A DNA stretch of 64,000 nucleotides from CAWJAP01 sp963834365 (GTDB lineage: Bacteria > Acidobacteriota > Vicinamibacteria > Vicinamibacterales > Vicinamibacteraceae), in assembly GCA_963834365.1 (NCBI GenBank), contig CAWIBS010000035.1, forward strand, positions 248,001 to 312,000, written 5' to 3'. Below are positions 45,117 to 54,506 of the stretch, piece by piece (position 1 is the first letter of the stretch; each line of letters begins with the position of its first letter). The notes beneath the pieces were generated by a model. It was not told the DNA's origin. It saw only the letters and a program-made list of their open reading frames with translations, and ran no database searches. The position numbers were made by a program, and so were the translations under genes.

Positions 45117-46388
45117 TCACGGGAACCGCGGCCGCAGGTTGTTGCTGGCGGCGTAGTCGGCCAGCTCGGTGCACACCCCCATGCTGGCGAGCGTGTCGAA
45201 CTCGTAGTGAATGCCGCCGTAGATGCGGCTGCGCGCGGCCTCGTCGCCGAGCTGACGGAACCCGTTGTAGAACCGCGTCCACCCCGGGCCGTCCACCTGT
45301 GTCCAGGTCACCGAGAACCGGGCGGAGTCCCCACCGAAGAGCAGCGCCAGCACCCGCGAGCCCGACCCGGCGATGCACGCCATGTTGCCCGGGTAGCTCG
45401 GATACGGCGGCGTGGGAATCAGGGTGCTCCACGTCGGATCGGCCGTCGTCGCGGGATTGCCGTCGCGATCCGCCCCCCGGATGGCGGTCACCGGTCGCCA
45501 CAGCCCGTAGATGTACTTGCTCGTCATCGAGATCCGTACTGCGTCGTGCAGCGTCATGTTCAGGAGCGCGAACACCCGCGCCGCCTCGAGGCCCGAGATC
45601 CCCCGCGATTGCGCGACCGCGCGCGCCGCGCTGTTCCAGACATTCAGGACGCCCGTCGGCGTGCCGACACTCGCGAAGAGTCGAGCCATCAACGTCTGGT
45701 CCTCGGTCCGCGCGGTGCTCGTGGCACCGCCCAGCGCTTTGACTTCGTTGAAATCCGCGGCATACCGCTCGCTCGTGAGCGCCGGCGGCGGCTCGACGAT
45801 CCACTTCCTGCCCCCGGCAACGAACGGTTCGACGTCGGGATAGTGCGTCACGCCGGCGGGGGCGTTCGCCGGCGGCGTCGGCTGCCAGTTGCCTGGCTCA
45901 TCGGGCAGCACGTAGGGCGGCGGGACACGGCCCCAGCCGTCGAACCGGCGCAGCTCGAGGATCTCGCGGGCGGTCTCGGCGCCGACGCGCGCGCCTCCCT
46001 GCGCCGCTCCGGGCGGAATGCTGCCCAGCGTCGAGGCAAGGGCCGCGTCCAGCATCGCTCGCTGACTGGGGAAGAAGGCCACCAGGACATCGTGCGCGGC
46101 TTGTGCGACAGCCGCGTCGCGCGATGCTCCCGAAGGCACGCCCACGCGCACCGCATACGGGGTGTACAGATAGTCGAACGAATTGACTGCGTCGAAGACG
46201 GCCGCCGAGGTCATGGCGCCGGGGTACGTGAAAAACACGGTGGGCGGCAAGTTGCCTGGAACCGCGAGCGTCACCATGATCCGGTTCCATTCGATGACGA
46301 CGTCCGCCGACTGCGCCGGAGCCTGCTGCGGCGATCCCACGAGCATGCCGAGTGTCAGTGCGGCCAGCCAGCCTGAACGGTGCTGCAT
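45117..46388 (-). CDS. Vanadium-haloperoxidase/PAP2-like secreted protein lacking the SGH motif
   Basis: 423 residues from the ATG at 46388 (AAGGAGA upstream). Signal peptide about 1-25. It has the family's first anion-binding block (YIYGLWRPVTAIRGADRDGN) and the last (RIYGGIHYEFDTLASMG, with the His that binds vanadate). The middle motif, usually P-S-G-H, reads PPYPSYPGNMACIAGSGSRV, so the Ser-Gly-His triad is Pro-Gly-Asn here. Haloperoxidase or phosphatase activity therefore cannot be assumed. The frame is intact, which argues against a sequencing artefact. It is divergent from the PQQ-propeller gene 157 bp away. Confidence 0.85.
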   Translation of the reverse strand: MQHRSGWLAALTLGMLVGSPQQAPAQSADVVIEWNRIMVTLAVPGNLPPTVFFTYPGAMTSAAVFDAVNSFDYLYTPYAVRVGVPSGASRDAAVAQAAHDVLVAFFPSQRAMLDAALASTLGSIPPGAAQGGARVGAETAREILELRRFDGWGRVPPPYVLPDEPGNWQPTPPANAPAGVTHYPDVEPFVAGGRKWIVEPPPALTSERYAADFNEVKALGGATSTARTEDQTLMARLFASVGTPTGVLNVWNSAARAVAQSRGISGLEAARVFALLNMTLHDAVRISMTSKYIYGLWRPVTAIRGADRDGNPATTADPTWSTLIPTPPYPSYPGNMACIAGSGSRVLALLFGGDSARFSVTWTQVDGPGWTRFYNGFRQLGDEAARSRIYGGIHYEFDTLASMGVCTELADYAASNNLRPRFP

Positions 46389-46545
46389 GAGCTGCTCTCC
46401 TTGAAGGGGTTGGTGACGCAAGTGCGAAGTCCATCCACCTGAAACGTCAGGACGACGGAGTTCGCACACTCCGGGACGGGCGCTGACATAGAATTTTCCT
46501 GTCTGGGTCGGTAATCCGGTCTTCACCCGTCACCCGGGAGACGCC

Positions 46546-48070
46546 ATGCACGCACGCCCCCTGCGTTCCGCTGTCCTGCTTCTCTTCGTCGCCGTGGGAC
46601 TCGTGCCCCTGGCCGCGGGGCCGGCGGTCCCGCGCCCCGGCGTCGACTGGCCGTCGTTCCGGGGCATCGGCGCCGCCGGTGTCGGCGACGGCAAGTCCAC
46701 GCTGACGAGCTGGAATCTCCAGACCGGCGCCGGCGTGAAATGGAAGACGCCGATTGCCGGTCTCGGACACTCGAGCCCGATCGTCTGGGGCCACCAGGTC
46801 TGCGTCGCGACCGCCACCAGCGAGGGCGGCGACGAGAACCTGAGGGTCGGCCTGTACGGCGACATCAAGCCGGTCGAGGATCAGACCGTCCGGGTGTGGA
46901 AGGCGATCTGCGCCGACAAGCGGACGCGGCAAGGTTCTCTGGGAGCGCGACCTGCATCGCGGCGTCCCGGCGATCAAGCGCCACACGAAAGCCACTCACG
47001 TCAATTCCACGCTCGCCACCGACGGCAGCCACATCGTCGCCTTCCTCGGCTCGGAAGGACTGCACGCGCTCGACATGCAGGGCCGGCCGCGCTGGAAGCA
47101 GGACCTCGGCGTGCTCGACTCGGGATTCTTCATGGTTCCCCAGGCGCAATGGGGATTCGGCAGCTCCCCCGTCATCCACGATGGCGTCGTCTACGTCCAG
47201 GCCGATGTCCAGAAGAACTCGTTTCTGGCCGCGTTCGACGTGAAGACGGGCAAGGAGCTCTGGCGGACGCCGCGCGCCGACGTGCCGACGTGGAGCACGC
47301 CAGCCATCCTCGAGACCGGAGGGCGGACGCAGGTCATCGTCAACGGGTTCAAGCACACGGGCGGCTACGACGCCAGGACGGGGAAGGAGATCTGGAAGCT
47401 GACGGGCGGCGGCGACATTCCCGTGCCCACGCCCGTGATGGGCAGCGGCCTGATCTTCATCACGAACGCGCACGGACCAGGCTCGCCGATCTACGCGATC
47501 AAGCCGACTGCGGCCGGCGACATCTCGCTCGCAACCGGCGCGACGAGCAACGAGCACATCGCGTGGAGCCAGGCCCGCGAAGGGGCCTACATGCAGACAC
47601 CGCTCGTCTACGGCGACTACCTGTACGTCTGCCGCGACAACGGCGTGCTGAGCGTGTACGACGCCAAGACCGGCGAGCGGAAGTACCAGCAGCGGCTGGC
47701 GGACGGCAAGACCGGCTTCACGGCATCGGCCGTCGCCGCGGATGGCAAGGTGTACTACACGTCCGAAGAGGGTGGCGTGTACGTGATCAAAGCCGGCCCG
47801 GTGTTCGAGCTTCTCGCCGAGAACTCGCTCGGCGAAGTGGCGATGGCCACCCCTGCGATCTCGGAGGGCGTCCTCGTCTTTCGGACCCGCGGCCACCTCG
47901 TCGCGAATCGGCAGCCGGTGACAGGCCACGCTTCAAAACACGTCCCACGCTCCGCCCAGTCCGCCTCACGCTCGCCCAGTCGCCTAGTCGCCTCAAGCAA
48001 AGTCAATCGTCACATCGTCGGCGACGCCGCCGAGGATGTGATAGCGGCAATTGGTCTCCTGCAGGATTGA
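46546..48070 (+). CDS. Secreted PQQ-like beta-propeller protein, one frameshift, array-encoded tail
   Basis: Signal peptide about 1-26. Outer-membrane BamB/PQQ-type blades: VDWPSFRGIGAAGVGDGKST, GVKWKTPIAGLGHSSPIVWG, DVKTGKELWRTPRADVPTWS, DARTGKEIWKLTGGGDIPVP, VYDAKTGERKYQQRLADGKT. An indel near 46930 separates CADKRT from VLWERDLHRGVPAIKRHTKA. The natural end is about VFRTRGHLVANRQP; the remaining ~45 residues are translated from an octamer array and from the 3' end of the convergent NagB-like gene. The family comprises non-enzymatic propellers and quinoprotein dehydrogenases. I see no clear PQQ or calcium ligands to choose between them. Confidence 0.82.
47945..47992. repeat. Octamer array at the convergent PQQ/NagB-like gene ends
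   Basis: CGCCCAGTCCGCCTCACGCT then CGCCCAGT, CGCCTAGT, CGCCTCA units. The array sits across the 3' ends of both genes: inside the extended PQQ reading frame and adjacent to the NagB-like stop codon at 47993. Confidence 0.7.
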
Positions 48071-48919
48071 GCCGGGGACCAGCTCGTTGACCGGGCCGTG
48101 CGCGACCAGCCTGGCGATGAACCGCTGCCAGGAGACGCCCCCGCCGAGGTCGCCATCCAGCCAGAAGCTGCGGTCGCGCGCGCCGAGAATCTCGCGCGGG
48201 CCGATCGAGGCGGCCTTCGGCGGCACCCAGGACCAGTCGCCGCCGAAGGTGTGCAGCGCGTTCTGCATGATCGTCATCGGGTTCAGCTCGACGATGCGGC
48301 CGTGGGCGCGCTTGTAGGCGTCGAGATCGCCGGCGAACTCGAGGCCGAGATGCGACTCCCAGAAGGCGATGTGCCCGCACCAGCCGATGCCGCCGTAGCA
48401 GCAGTCCGCGCCGCCGGCATCCTCGATGAGCTTCCAGTAGTCCGCGATGTTGCGGTCGGTCGGAAAGTGGATGTTCGCGTCGGGCGGCCGCAGATCCGGG
48501 TCGATCTTCGCGAAGAACGACTGGCGCATCGAGGTCGCGAACGACCCTTCCCACCCGGCCGGCGCCGTCCGGCCCTGATCGTCGGCGTACTCGTCCATGT
48601 TGAACGTCACGAGATGCCGGCAGTCGATCCGCTGGCGGTTGATCATGTCGGCGGCAATCGCGTATTGCGGGACGGGCCCGACCGGCAGGATCAGCACGCA
48701 CCGGCGTCCCTCGTCCCGCGTCCTCGAGATGCGCGACACGATGTCCACGGCGAAGCGGCTGAAGAACTCGAGCGGCGTCTCGATCACCTCGATGCGAAAG
48801 GCCGGGTTCGCATGCCGTGCGATGTCGGCGCGGCGAATCGCGCGCACACGCGCGCAGGCATCCAGGTCGCGAAAGGCGATGAAGGGCGCGAGCGAATAGC
48901 GGAACGGGGCCGGCGTCAC
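47993..48919 (-). CDS. Glucosamine-6-phosphate deaminase-like (NagB family) protein
   Basis: About 308 residues from a GTG at 48919 that overlaps the preceding PIG-L gene's stop (GTGA), implying coupling. NagB/RpiA fold: VLILPVGPVPQYAIAADMIN, CRHLVTFNMDEYADDQGRT (conserved proton-transfer Asp) and CCYGGIGWCGHIAFWESHLG. In E. coli NagB the last motif is G-V-G-N-D-G-H-I-A-F-N-E. Here the catalytic-relay Asp is Cys while His and Glu remain, so this is a divergent subfamily. The expected reaction class is deamination/isomerisation of an amino-sugar phosphate, but the exact substrate is open. Last gene of the minus-strand sugar operon. Confidence 0.82.
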   Translation of the reverse strand: MTPAPFRYSLAPFIAFRDLDACARVRAIRRADIARHANPAFRIEVIETPLEFFSRFAVDIVSRISRTRDEGRRCVLILPVGPVPQYAIAADMINRQRIDCRHLVTFNMDEYADDQGRTAPAGWEGSFATSMRQSFFAKIDPDLRPPDANIHFPTDRNIADYWKLIEDAGGADCCYGGIGWCGHIAFWESHLGLEFAGDLDAYKRAHGRIVELNPMTIMQNALHTFGGDWSWVPPKAASIGPREILGARDRSFWLDGDLGGGVSWQRFIARLVAHGPVNELVPGSILQETNCRYHILGGVADDVTIDFA

Positions 48920-49724
48920 GGGCGATCCTCGATCCTGGTGACCAGGCGTGTGCCGAGCGCTTGCGTCAGCAGATCGCGGTGCGGAAATCCGTGTCCGAGG
49001 TGCGGGACGAATCCTTCGGCGTACTTCACCGATCGACGATGGGCGTCGCGCGCGCGGTCGGCGCCCATGCGGCGCATCCAGAGCAGGAACTCGTCCTCGC
49101 CGTGCTGGTCGCGCAGCCAGGATCGCTGCGAGTCGTGCGCGGCCAGCATCTGCTCTTTCACCGCGATGACTCCGGTCGATGTCCACCACGTAGCGTGCCG
49201 GGACGCGGCGGCCCGCATGATCGGTCAGGTCGATGGGATCGGCGTAGAGGATGGCCGGGAGCGCGTCGCACGGTGGCGGCGGCCGACGCCGTCGCCCGGC
49301 TGGACTCGCCGGTCCGGTCTTCCAGTTGGGGATGGTCGATCCGAAGGCGGCTTCGCGAGCGATGCGCGAGGTCTCCTCGTGGTCCGCCATGTAGTCCACG
49401 GGCGGGTGGGTGATGAGGAGATCGGGCGCACGTCGCGCGAATCAGCGCCGAGACGCGGCGCTTCGCCGGCGCCGTGCACGCGATGGTGAGATCGCTGAAG
49501 CCAAGGCAGGTGTAGCCGGCGCCGATGACGCGCGCCGACGCCGCCGCCTCCTGGCGCCGGATGCGGGAGATCGCCGCGCGGCCGTGTTGCATCGAGCCGA
49601 GATCGCCCGCGGTCATCGTCGCCAGGTGGACGTCCCAGCCGGCGCGCGCGAGCAGGATCAGCGTGCCCGCGCACGTCATCTCGATGTCGTCGGGGTGGGC
49701 CATCACGGCCAGCACGCTCGGCAT
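48916..49724 (-). CDS. PIG-L/LmbE-family zinc deacetylase, frameshifted
   Basis: N-terminal PIG-L signature PSVLAVMAHPDDIEMTCAGT (His/Asp/Asp zinc and catalytic residues), then DLGSMQHGRAAISRIRRQEA and YTCLGFSDLTIACTAPAKRR. In a second frame follows LLITHPPVDYMADHEETSRI (second zinc His). In a third frame are GVIAVKEQMLAAHDSQRSWL and VKYAEGFVPHLGHGFPHRDL to the stop. Indels fall near 49415 and 49180. PIG-L enzymes remove N-acetyl groups from GlcNAc conjugates (MshB, LmbE, PIG-L). Placed directly before a NagB-like gene with overlapping stop and start, it probably deacetylates the operon's N-acetyl-sugar substrate. Confidence 0.82.
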
Positions 49725-50770
49725 CGGCTACTTCGAGCTCCGCCAGCTTGACGGGCCGGCCGCGCGCGGCCGACAGGTCGGCGGCAAAGACCACGCGGTG
49801 GCTCTCGAGCGCCGTCTCGAAGTCGGTGAGCGGCATCTTCTTCCCGGCTCGCGTCGCGTCGACGAAGGCCTGGAACTGCGGCTGGTAGGGGTGATCCTTC
49901 ACGTCGCCGGAGTCGACCGGGTGCGTGGCGAGCGTGCTCCACGCCGTCTTGATCATGCCCGGAAGCTTCGTCGAGTGGAGCTTCGTGTCGAGCAGGCTGC
50001 CGTGGCTGCCGACGAGGTGCGTGTGGAAGTAGTACGGGCTGCAGGCAGTCGATCACCGAGGCGACCTTGCCGACCTTGCCGCCCGCGAAGCTGCAGGAGG
50101 GTGACCGTGGTCGTGTCGTACTCGTACGGCGCGAAGACCTTGTTCGTCGAACGCGTCGCGTAGGTCGTCACTTCCTCGACCGGCGCGTCCATCAGCAGCA
50201 GCAGGATGTCCAGGGCGTGGCAGCCCGCCGTGAGCAGGCTCGAGCCGCCGAAGTCCTTCTTCACGTTCCACGAGAACTGTCCGTACCAGGGGCCGATGCC
50301 GTGGTAGTAGTCCACCTCGGCGTAGTGCAGGTCGCCGAGCAGGCCCTGGTCGAGCACCGCACGCGCGAGCGTGAACTGCGCGCTGAAGCGCAGCTCGAAG
50401 CACACCATCGCCTGCACGCCCGCCTTGCGGATCGGCGTCGCGGACGGCCTTGGCGTCGTCCCACGACAGCGCGATCGGCTTCTCGATGATGAGGTGCTTG
50501 CCGGCCCGGGCGGCCGCGATCGCCTGCTCCGCGTGCAGCGGATGGGGCGTGCAGATGTCGACGACGTCGATCGCCGGATCGGCCAGCATCTCGCCGTAGT
50601 CGCGATAGACCGTCAAGCGGCAGCCCGTACTGCGTCTCGAGCGCCGCGGGATCGAGTGTGCGCCGCGAGCAGACGGCCGTCACCCTGGCGCCCTTCACGT
50701 GCTTGAACGTCTCGATGTGCGCGCCGGCCACCCAGCCCAGGCCAACGATGCCGATGCGCAGATCGCTCAT
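49725..50770 (-). CDS. Gfo/Idh/MocA oxidoreductase, frameshifted
   Basis: Starts at the ATG at 50770 with SDLRIGIVGLGWVAGAHIET. Continues in other frames with VYRDYGEMLADPAIDVVDIC, ARAGKHLIIEKPIALSWDDA (family signature), MVCFELRFSAQFTLARAVLD, WYGQFSWNVKKDFGGSSLLT and AGCHALDILLLLMDAPVEEV, and finally PYQPQFQAFVDATRAGKKMP with ESHRVVFAADLSAARGRPVK. Breaks lie near 50625, 50440 and 50085. The 3' end also runs into the PIG-L gene unless one base is adjusted near 49735. NAD-dependent oxidation of a sugar or cyclitol is the family activity. It sits in the middle of the sugar operon. Confidence 0.8.
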
Positions 50771-50854
50771 GTGCCTCCCCGCCGCGCCGGCAGCAGCGCG
50801 GCGGGAGGATCCTGTCGCATCGGCGTGTGGGGCGCAAGCCACGGACTCAGCATG

Positions 50855-50910
50855 AAGTAGGAGAGGTGGAAGGAGCCACTTCCTCCTTCCTCTTTCCAAC
50901 TTCCTCCTTC
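50855..50910. repeat. Purine/pyrimidine heptamer arrays in an inverted pair
   Basis: Left arm GTAGGAGAGGTGGAAGGAG; right arm CTTCCTC, CTTCCTC, TTTCCAA, CTTCCTC, CTTCAGG. The arms are complementary and could form a long hairpin between two Gfo/Idh genes. The right arm supplies the stop codon of the upstream gene (50909-50911). Confidence 0.75.
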
Positions 50911-51937
50911 AGGTCGTGCTGTCGAGGGCGACCGGCTCTCCGGTCTGATGCGCGCGCGTCGCCGCGATCGCGATCCTCAGCGACTCGACGCCATCGTCCA
51001 CGGTGATCGGCGGCGCCTTCTGCGCGAGGACGTTGTGCACGAAGTTCTCGAGCTGCGCCACGTAGGCCTCCCGGAACCGCTCGGGGAAATACGGGACGGT
51101 GTCGTAGGCGACGGCGCCCTCCGTCATCACGAGCAGCGGCGTCTCGCGCAGATACCCGATGCGCAGCGTGCCGCGCGTTCCCACGATCTCGGTGTTGATG
51201 TCGTAGCCGTAGACGCCCTTGCGCGTGAGATCCACGACGCCGAGGCGGCCGTTGCGGAAGACGAGCGAGACGACGGCGTTGTCCACGTCGTGCAGCTCGC
51301 CCACTTCCGGGTAGGCCAGCACCGCCGCGACCGCGTGCACGCGCGCGATCTCCCCGATGAACCAGCGCGCGAGATCGAAATCGTGGATGCCCATGTCGAT
51401 CATCAGCCCGCCGCTGCTGCGCGGGTCGATATAGTCCAGTGAGGGCCGGTAAGGGTCGCGTGACGTGGACTTGAAGAGCATCGGATCGCCGATGGCGCCG
51501 CCTTCGAGCTGCGCCTTCGCCGCGGCGTAGCCGCGGTCGAAGCGCCGCATGAATCCGAGCTGGAAGAACGCCCCCGAGCGATCGACGGCGGCCTTCATCG
51601 CCAGGGCTTCGTCGAGCGTCAGCGCGGGCGGCTTCTCGCAGAAGATCGCCTTCCCGCTGGCCACGCTGGCGTCGGTCAGCGCGCAGTGCGATCGCGTCGG
51701 GCTCGCAATGACGACGGCGTTCACGTCCTTGTCGGCCAGCAGGTCCGCCGGGTCGGCGTACCACCGGGGCACGTCGCACTCGCTCGCCACCGCTTCGGCG
51801 GCGGACGAGCTCACGTCGGCGACGGCCACCAGCCGTGCCGCAGGAATGCGAGTCGCAAGCTCGCGCGCGTAGATCCGGCCCAGGCGGCCGGCGCCGATCA
51901 GCCCGACATTCAACTTCGCCCGGCCCGCAACGGTCAT
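50909..51937 (-). CDS. Inositol 2-dehydrogenase-like Gfo/Idh/MocA oxidoreductase
   Basis: 342 residues, intact. NAD loop LNVGLIGAGRLGRIYARELA; signature SGKAIFCEKPPALTLDEALA; IolG-like catalytic stretch FFQLGFMRRFDRGYAAAKAQ and RSSGGLMIDMGIHDFDLARW. The F-M-R-R-F-D-x-G-Y motif is characteristic of inositol 2-dehydrogenases, which oxidise myo- or scyllo-inositol to the inosose; related sugars remain possible. Second Gfo/Idh enzyme of the operon, between the ROK kinase gene upstream and another Gfo/Idh gene downstream, with arrays on both sides. Confidence 0.87.
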   Translation of the reverse strand: MTVAGRAKLNVGLIGAGRLGRIYARELATRIPAARLVAVADVSSSAAEAVASECDVPRWYADPADLLADKDVNAVVIASPTRSHCALTDASVASGKAIFCEKPPALTLDEALAMKAAVDRSGAFFQLGFMRRFDRGYAAAKAQLEGGAIGDPMLFKSTSRDPYRPSLDYIDPRSSGGLMIDMGIHDFDLARWFIGEIARVHAVAAVLAYPEVGELHDVDNAVVSLVFRNGRLGVVDLTRKGVYGYDINTEIVGTRGTLRIGYLRETPLLVMTEGAVAYDTVPYFPERFREAYVAQLENFVHNVLAQKAPPITVDDGVESLRIAIAATRAHQTGEPVALDSTT

Positions 51938-51955
51938 CCCGCCTCCTTCCTATCC

Positions 51956-52060
51956 CGGCGACTGGGGGACTGGGCGACATGGGCGACTGGGGAACCCACA
52001 TCCGCCGAGCTCGCCGAGCCGCCCAGTCGCCCAGTCGCCCAGTCCCCGAGTCGCCCAGCC
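51956..52060. repeat. Octamer arrays in inverted pair (GGGCGACT / AGTCGCCC)
   Basis: 51956-51993 reads GGCGACTG, GGGGACTG, GGCGACAT, GGGCGACT. 52020-52060 reads AGTCGCCC repeated, with AGTCCCCG and AGCCGG variants. The halves are reverse complements separated by about 26 bp and could form a 35-40 bp imperfect hairpin inside the operon. Confidence 0.8.
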
Positions 52061-52064
52061 GGCT

Positions 52065-52961
52065 TCAGACCTCCGCGGCGTCGATCGCGCGCAGGGCGCT
52101 GACGGCAGCGCCGATGACGGCGGTCTCATCGCTGGCTTCGACGAGCTCCAATGCGCTCCCCTGCAGCGGGCTCATGGTCACCATCTCGTGCAGGTAGCGA
52201 TCGAGGAGACGCACATCGACCAGGGCCGCGTTGGGACCTGACAGAAAAAAGCGGCCGGGGCCGTCCAGGTGAACGCTGGTCGCCGTGGCGGCGGCCAGGG
52301 CGCGGTGCCACTGGCGAACGAAGTCCAGGCAGCGCTGGTCGCCCGCCTGTGCGTTGGCGAACACCTCCTCCGGTTCGAGGTCCAGAAACCGCTGGCGCAT
52401 CCCGCGGCGTCCCACGATGCCTTCGAGGTGGCCGATGCCGCCGCAGCCGCAGTACTTCTCCTTCGGGTCCAGGCTCACGACCATGTGGCCGCCCTCCCAG
52501 ACGCCATCGGTCGAGGGATACCGACCGAACCCGACGCCGCTGCCGAGCGTCCAGACGCGGATGAGGGTATCGAGGTGCCCGCGTGTCGCCGCCACCCCTG
52601 CAGCAAACGCATCGGCGTCGTTGAGCGCGCGTACCGGGGCGTCTCCGCGCAGGAGCGTCGCCAGCGTGGATTCCAGCTTGAAGCCTTTCGCCTGCGGCAG
52701 GTTCGGCGACTCCTCGACGACGCCATTGCGGATGATGCCGGGGAATCCGATGCCGACGGCGTCGATGCGCTGCCCCTGCGCGACCTCTTCGATCTGCGCG
52801 CAGATCGTCTCCGCAATCTGGTCGGCGGGCAGGCTCTGCAGCGGGCTCTTCGCCGATCGGTCGTCCGGGTAGACGCGCAGGGACCCGACGAGGCCGTGGT
52901 CCTCCACCAGCGCCACCGCGATGTGTTCCATGGCCAGCACGCCGATTGCACGTCCCATCAT
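52065..52961 (-). CDS. ROK-family sugar kinase
   Basis: About 298 residues; ATG codons at 52961 and 52958 follow the transhydrogenase stop by 16 bp. ROK features: an N-terminal AIGVLAMEHIAVALVEDHGL in place of the usual DxGGT-like phosphate loop, IDAVGIGFPGIIRNGVVEES, DAPVRALNDADAFAAGVAAT (catalytic Asp), LGSGVGFGRYPSTDGVWEGG, and the zinc-type motif KYCGCGGIGHLEGI in which the third Cys is His. ROK kinases phosphorylate glucose, GlcNAc, ManNAc and similar sugars. The weak N-terminal phosphate motif leaves a regulatory or altered role possible. Context: kinase step of the sugar operon. Confidence 0.82.
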   Translation of the reverse strand: MMGRAIGVLAMEHIAVALVEDHGLVGSLRVYPDDRSAKSPLQSLPADQIAETICAQIEEVAQGQRIDAVGIGFPGIIRNGVVEESPNLPQAKGFKLESTLATLLRGDAPVRALNDADAFAAGVAATRGHLDTLIRVWTLGSGVGFGRYPSTDGVWEGGHMVVSLDPKEKYCGCGGIGHLEGIVGRRGMRQRFLDLEPEEVFANAQAGDQRCLDFVRQWHRALAAATATSVHLDGPGRFFLSGPNAALVDVRLLDRYLHEMVTMSPLQGSALELVEASDETAVIGAAVSALRAIDAAEV

Positions 52962-52977
52962 GAGTCCGTCGATGCGG

Positions 52978-54363
52978 CTAGAACCGCGACAGCTTGTTGA
53001 GGCCGTTGAACGCCGCGGTCTTGTAGCACTCCGCCAGCGTCGGGTAGTTGAAGACCGTGTTCGCGAAGTAGTCGATCGTGCCACCGAACGCGACGACGGC
53101 CTGGCCGATGTGCACGAGCTCGGCGGCGCCCTCGCCGATGATGTGCACGCCGAGCACCTCCTTCGTCTCGCGGTGGAAGATCAGCTTGAGACGGCCGGTC
53201 GTGTCGCCGCGGATCTGCCCGCGCGCGATCTCGCGGTAGTACGCGAGCCCGGTCTCGTACGGCACGTCTTCATCGGTGAGCTGCTCCTCGGTCTTGCCGA
53301 TGAAGGAAATCTCCGGAATCGTGTAGATGCCGTAGGGATAGCTGGCGGGGTTCGAATCGACGGGCGTGCCGACGGCGAACCCGGCGGCGAGCCGGCCCTG
53401 TTCCATCGACACCGATGCCAGGCTCGGAAAGCCAATCACGTCGCCCACCGCGAAGATGTGCCGTTGCCGGGTTCGATACTCCGCGTCGACGCTGATGCGC
53501 CCCCGCGCGTCCGCATCGAGCCCGGCGGCCGCCAGATTGAGCTGTTCGACGTTGCCGCTGCGGCCCACCGCGTAGAGCAGCGCGTCGCCCGAGATCTTCT
53601 TCTGGCTCTTGAGCGTCGCGATGACCCCCGCCTCGTTCGCCTCCACGCGCTCCACTTCCTCTCCCAGCCGCAGCGTGACGCGGTGGTCCCGCAGGTGATA
53701 GCACAAGGCCTCGACGATCTCCTGGTCCGCGAACTCCAGCAGCCGGGGCCGCTTCTCGACCAGCACGACGCGGACGCCCAGCGCCGCGAGCATGCAGGTG
53801 TACTCGACGCCAATCACGCCGCCACCCACCACGATCAGGGTCCTGGGCAGATCGGGCAGTTGCATCAGCTGATCGCTGAGGAGGACGGTGCGTCCGTTGA
53901 CGGGCACGTCCGGCGACTCGGCAGGCTTCGTCCCCGTCGCGATGATGAACGCGTCGGCCCGGCACATCATCTCGCCGCTCGCGCTCTCGATCTTCACTGT
54001 GTGCGGGTCCACGAACGAGGCCGCGCCGTTCAGCAAGGTGATGCCGTTGCGGGAGAGCTGCGCCTGCGTGACGTCGATCTCGTTCTTGATCACCTGCTGG
54101 ACCCTGAACGACAGGTCCGCCATGGTGATCTTCTCCTTCACACGGTAGTTGACGCCGTAGATACCCTGGTACAGAAAGCCCGAGAGGTGCAGCACCGCCT
54201 CGCGCATCGTCTTGCTGGGGATGGTGCCGGTGTTGATGCACGTGCCGCCGATCACTTCCCGTCGCTCGACCAGCGCGACCCGTCGCCCTTGTTTCGCGGC
54301 GTGAATCGACGCCCGCTGGCCGGACGGGCCCGAGCCGATGACCACGAGGTCGAACGCCTGCAT
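52978..54363 (-). CDS. sthA: Soluble pyridine nucleotide transhydrogenase-like flavoprotein
   Basis: 461 residues from the ATG at 54363, intact. FAD loop FDLVVIGSGPSGQRASIHAA; GGTCINTGTIPSKTMREAVL at the position of the redox disulphide of the family, with only one Cys retained, which marks Si-specific transhydrogenases rather than lipoamide or glutathione reductases. NAD loop TLIVVGGGVIGVEYTCMLAA; RQRHIFAVGDVIGFPSLASV; C-terminal dimer region VHIIGEGAAELVHIGQAVVA. The enzyme exchanges hydride between NADPH and NAD+. In this operon it could rebalance cofactors produced by the two Gfo/Idh dehydrogenases. Confidence 0.9.
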   Translation of the reverse strand: MQAFDLVVIGSGPSGQRASIHAAKQGRRVALVERREVIGGTCINTGTIPSKTMREAVLHLSGFLYQGIYGVNYRVKEKITMADLSFRVQQVIKNEIDVTQAQLSRNGITLLNGAASFVDPHTVKIESASGEMMCRADAFIIATGTKPAESPDVPVNGRTVLLSDQLMQLPDLPRTLIVVGGGVIGVEYTCMLAALGVRVVLVEKRPRLLEFADQEIVEALCYHLRDHRVTLRLGEEVERVEANEAGVIATLKSQKKISGDALLYAVGRSGNVEQLNLAAAGLDADARGRISVDAEYRTRQRHIFAVGDVIGFPSLASVSMEQGRLAAGFAVGTPVDSNPASYPYGIYTIPEISFIGKTEEQLTDEDVPYETGLAYYREIARGQIRGDTTGRLKLIFHRETKEVLGVHIIGEGAAELVHIGQAVVAFGGTIDYFANTVFNYPTLAECYKTAAFNGLNKLSRF

Positions 54364-54423
54364 GGGAGGGGTACTCTCGGCTCGAAACGATACTGATGTC
54401 AAGAACGGCGGGGCCGCAGGCGC

Positions 54424-54506
54424 GTCGCCCAGTCACCCAGTCGCCCAGTCGCGCCCAGTCGCCCAGTCGCCCAGCCGCCCAGTCGCCCAGTTTCCCAGCC
54501 GCCCAG
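54424..54506. repeat. AGTCGCCC octamer array
   Basis: About ten units: AGTCACCC, AGTCGCCC, AGTCGCGCCC, AGTCGCCC, AGTCGCCC, AGCCGCCC, AGTCGCCC, AGTTTCCC, AGCCGCCC. It ends at the stop codon of the sugar-binding protein gene (54507). One unit carries a 2-bp insertion. Confidence 0.9.

Noticed and set aside
54424..54506. CRISPR array
   Set aside because: Repeats are only 7-8 bp with no unique spacers of 30-40 bp, and no cas gene is in the window.
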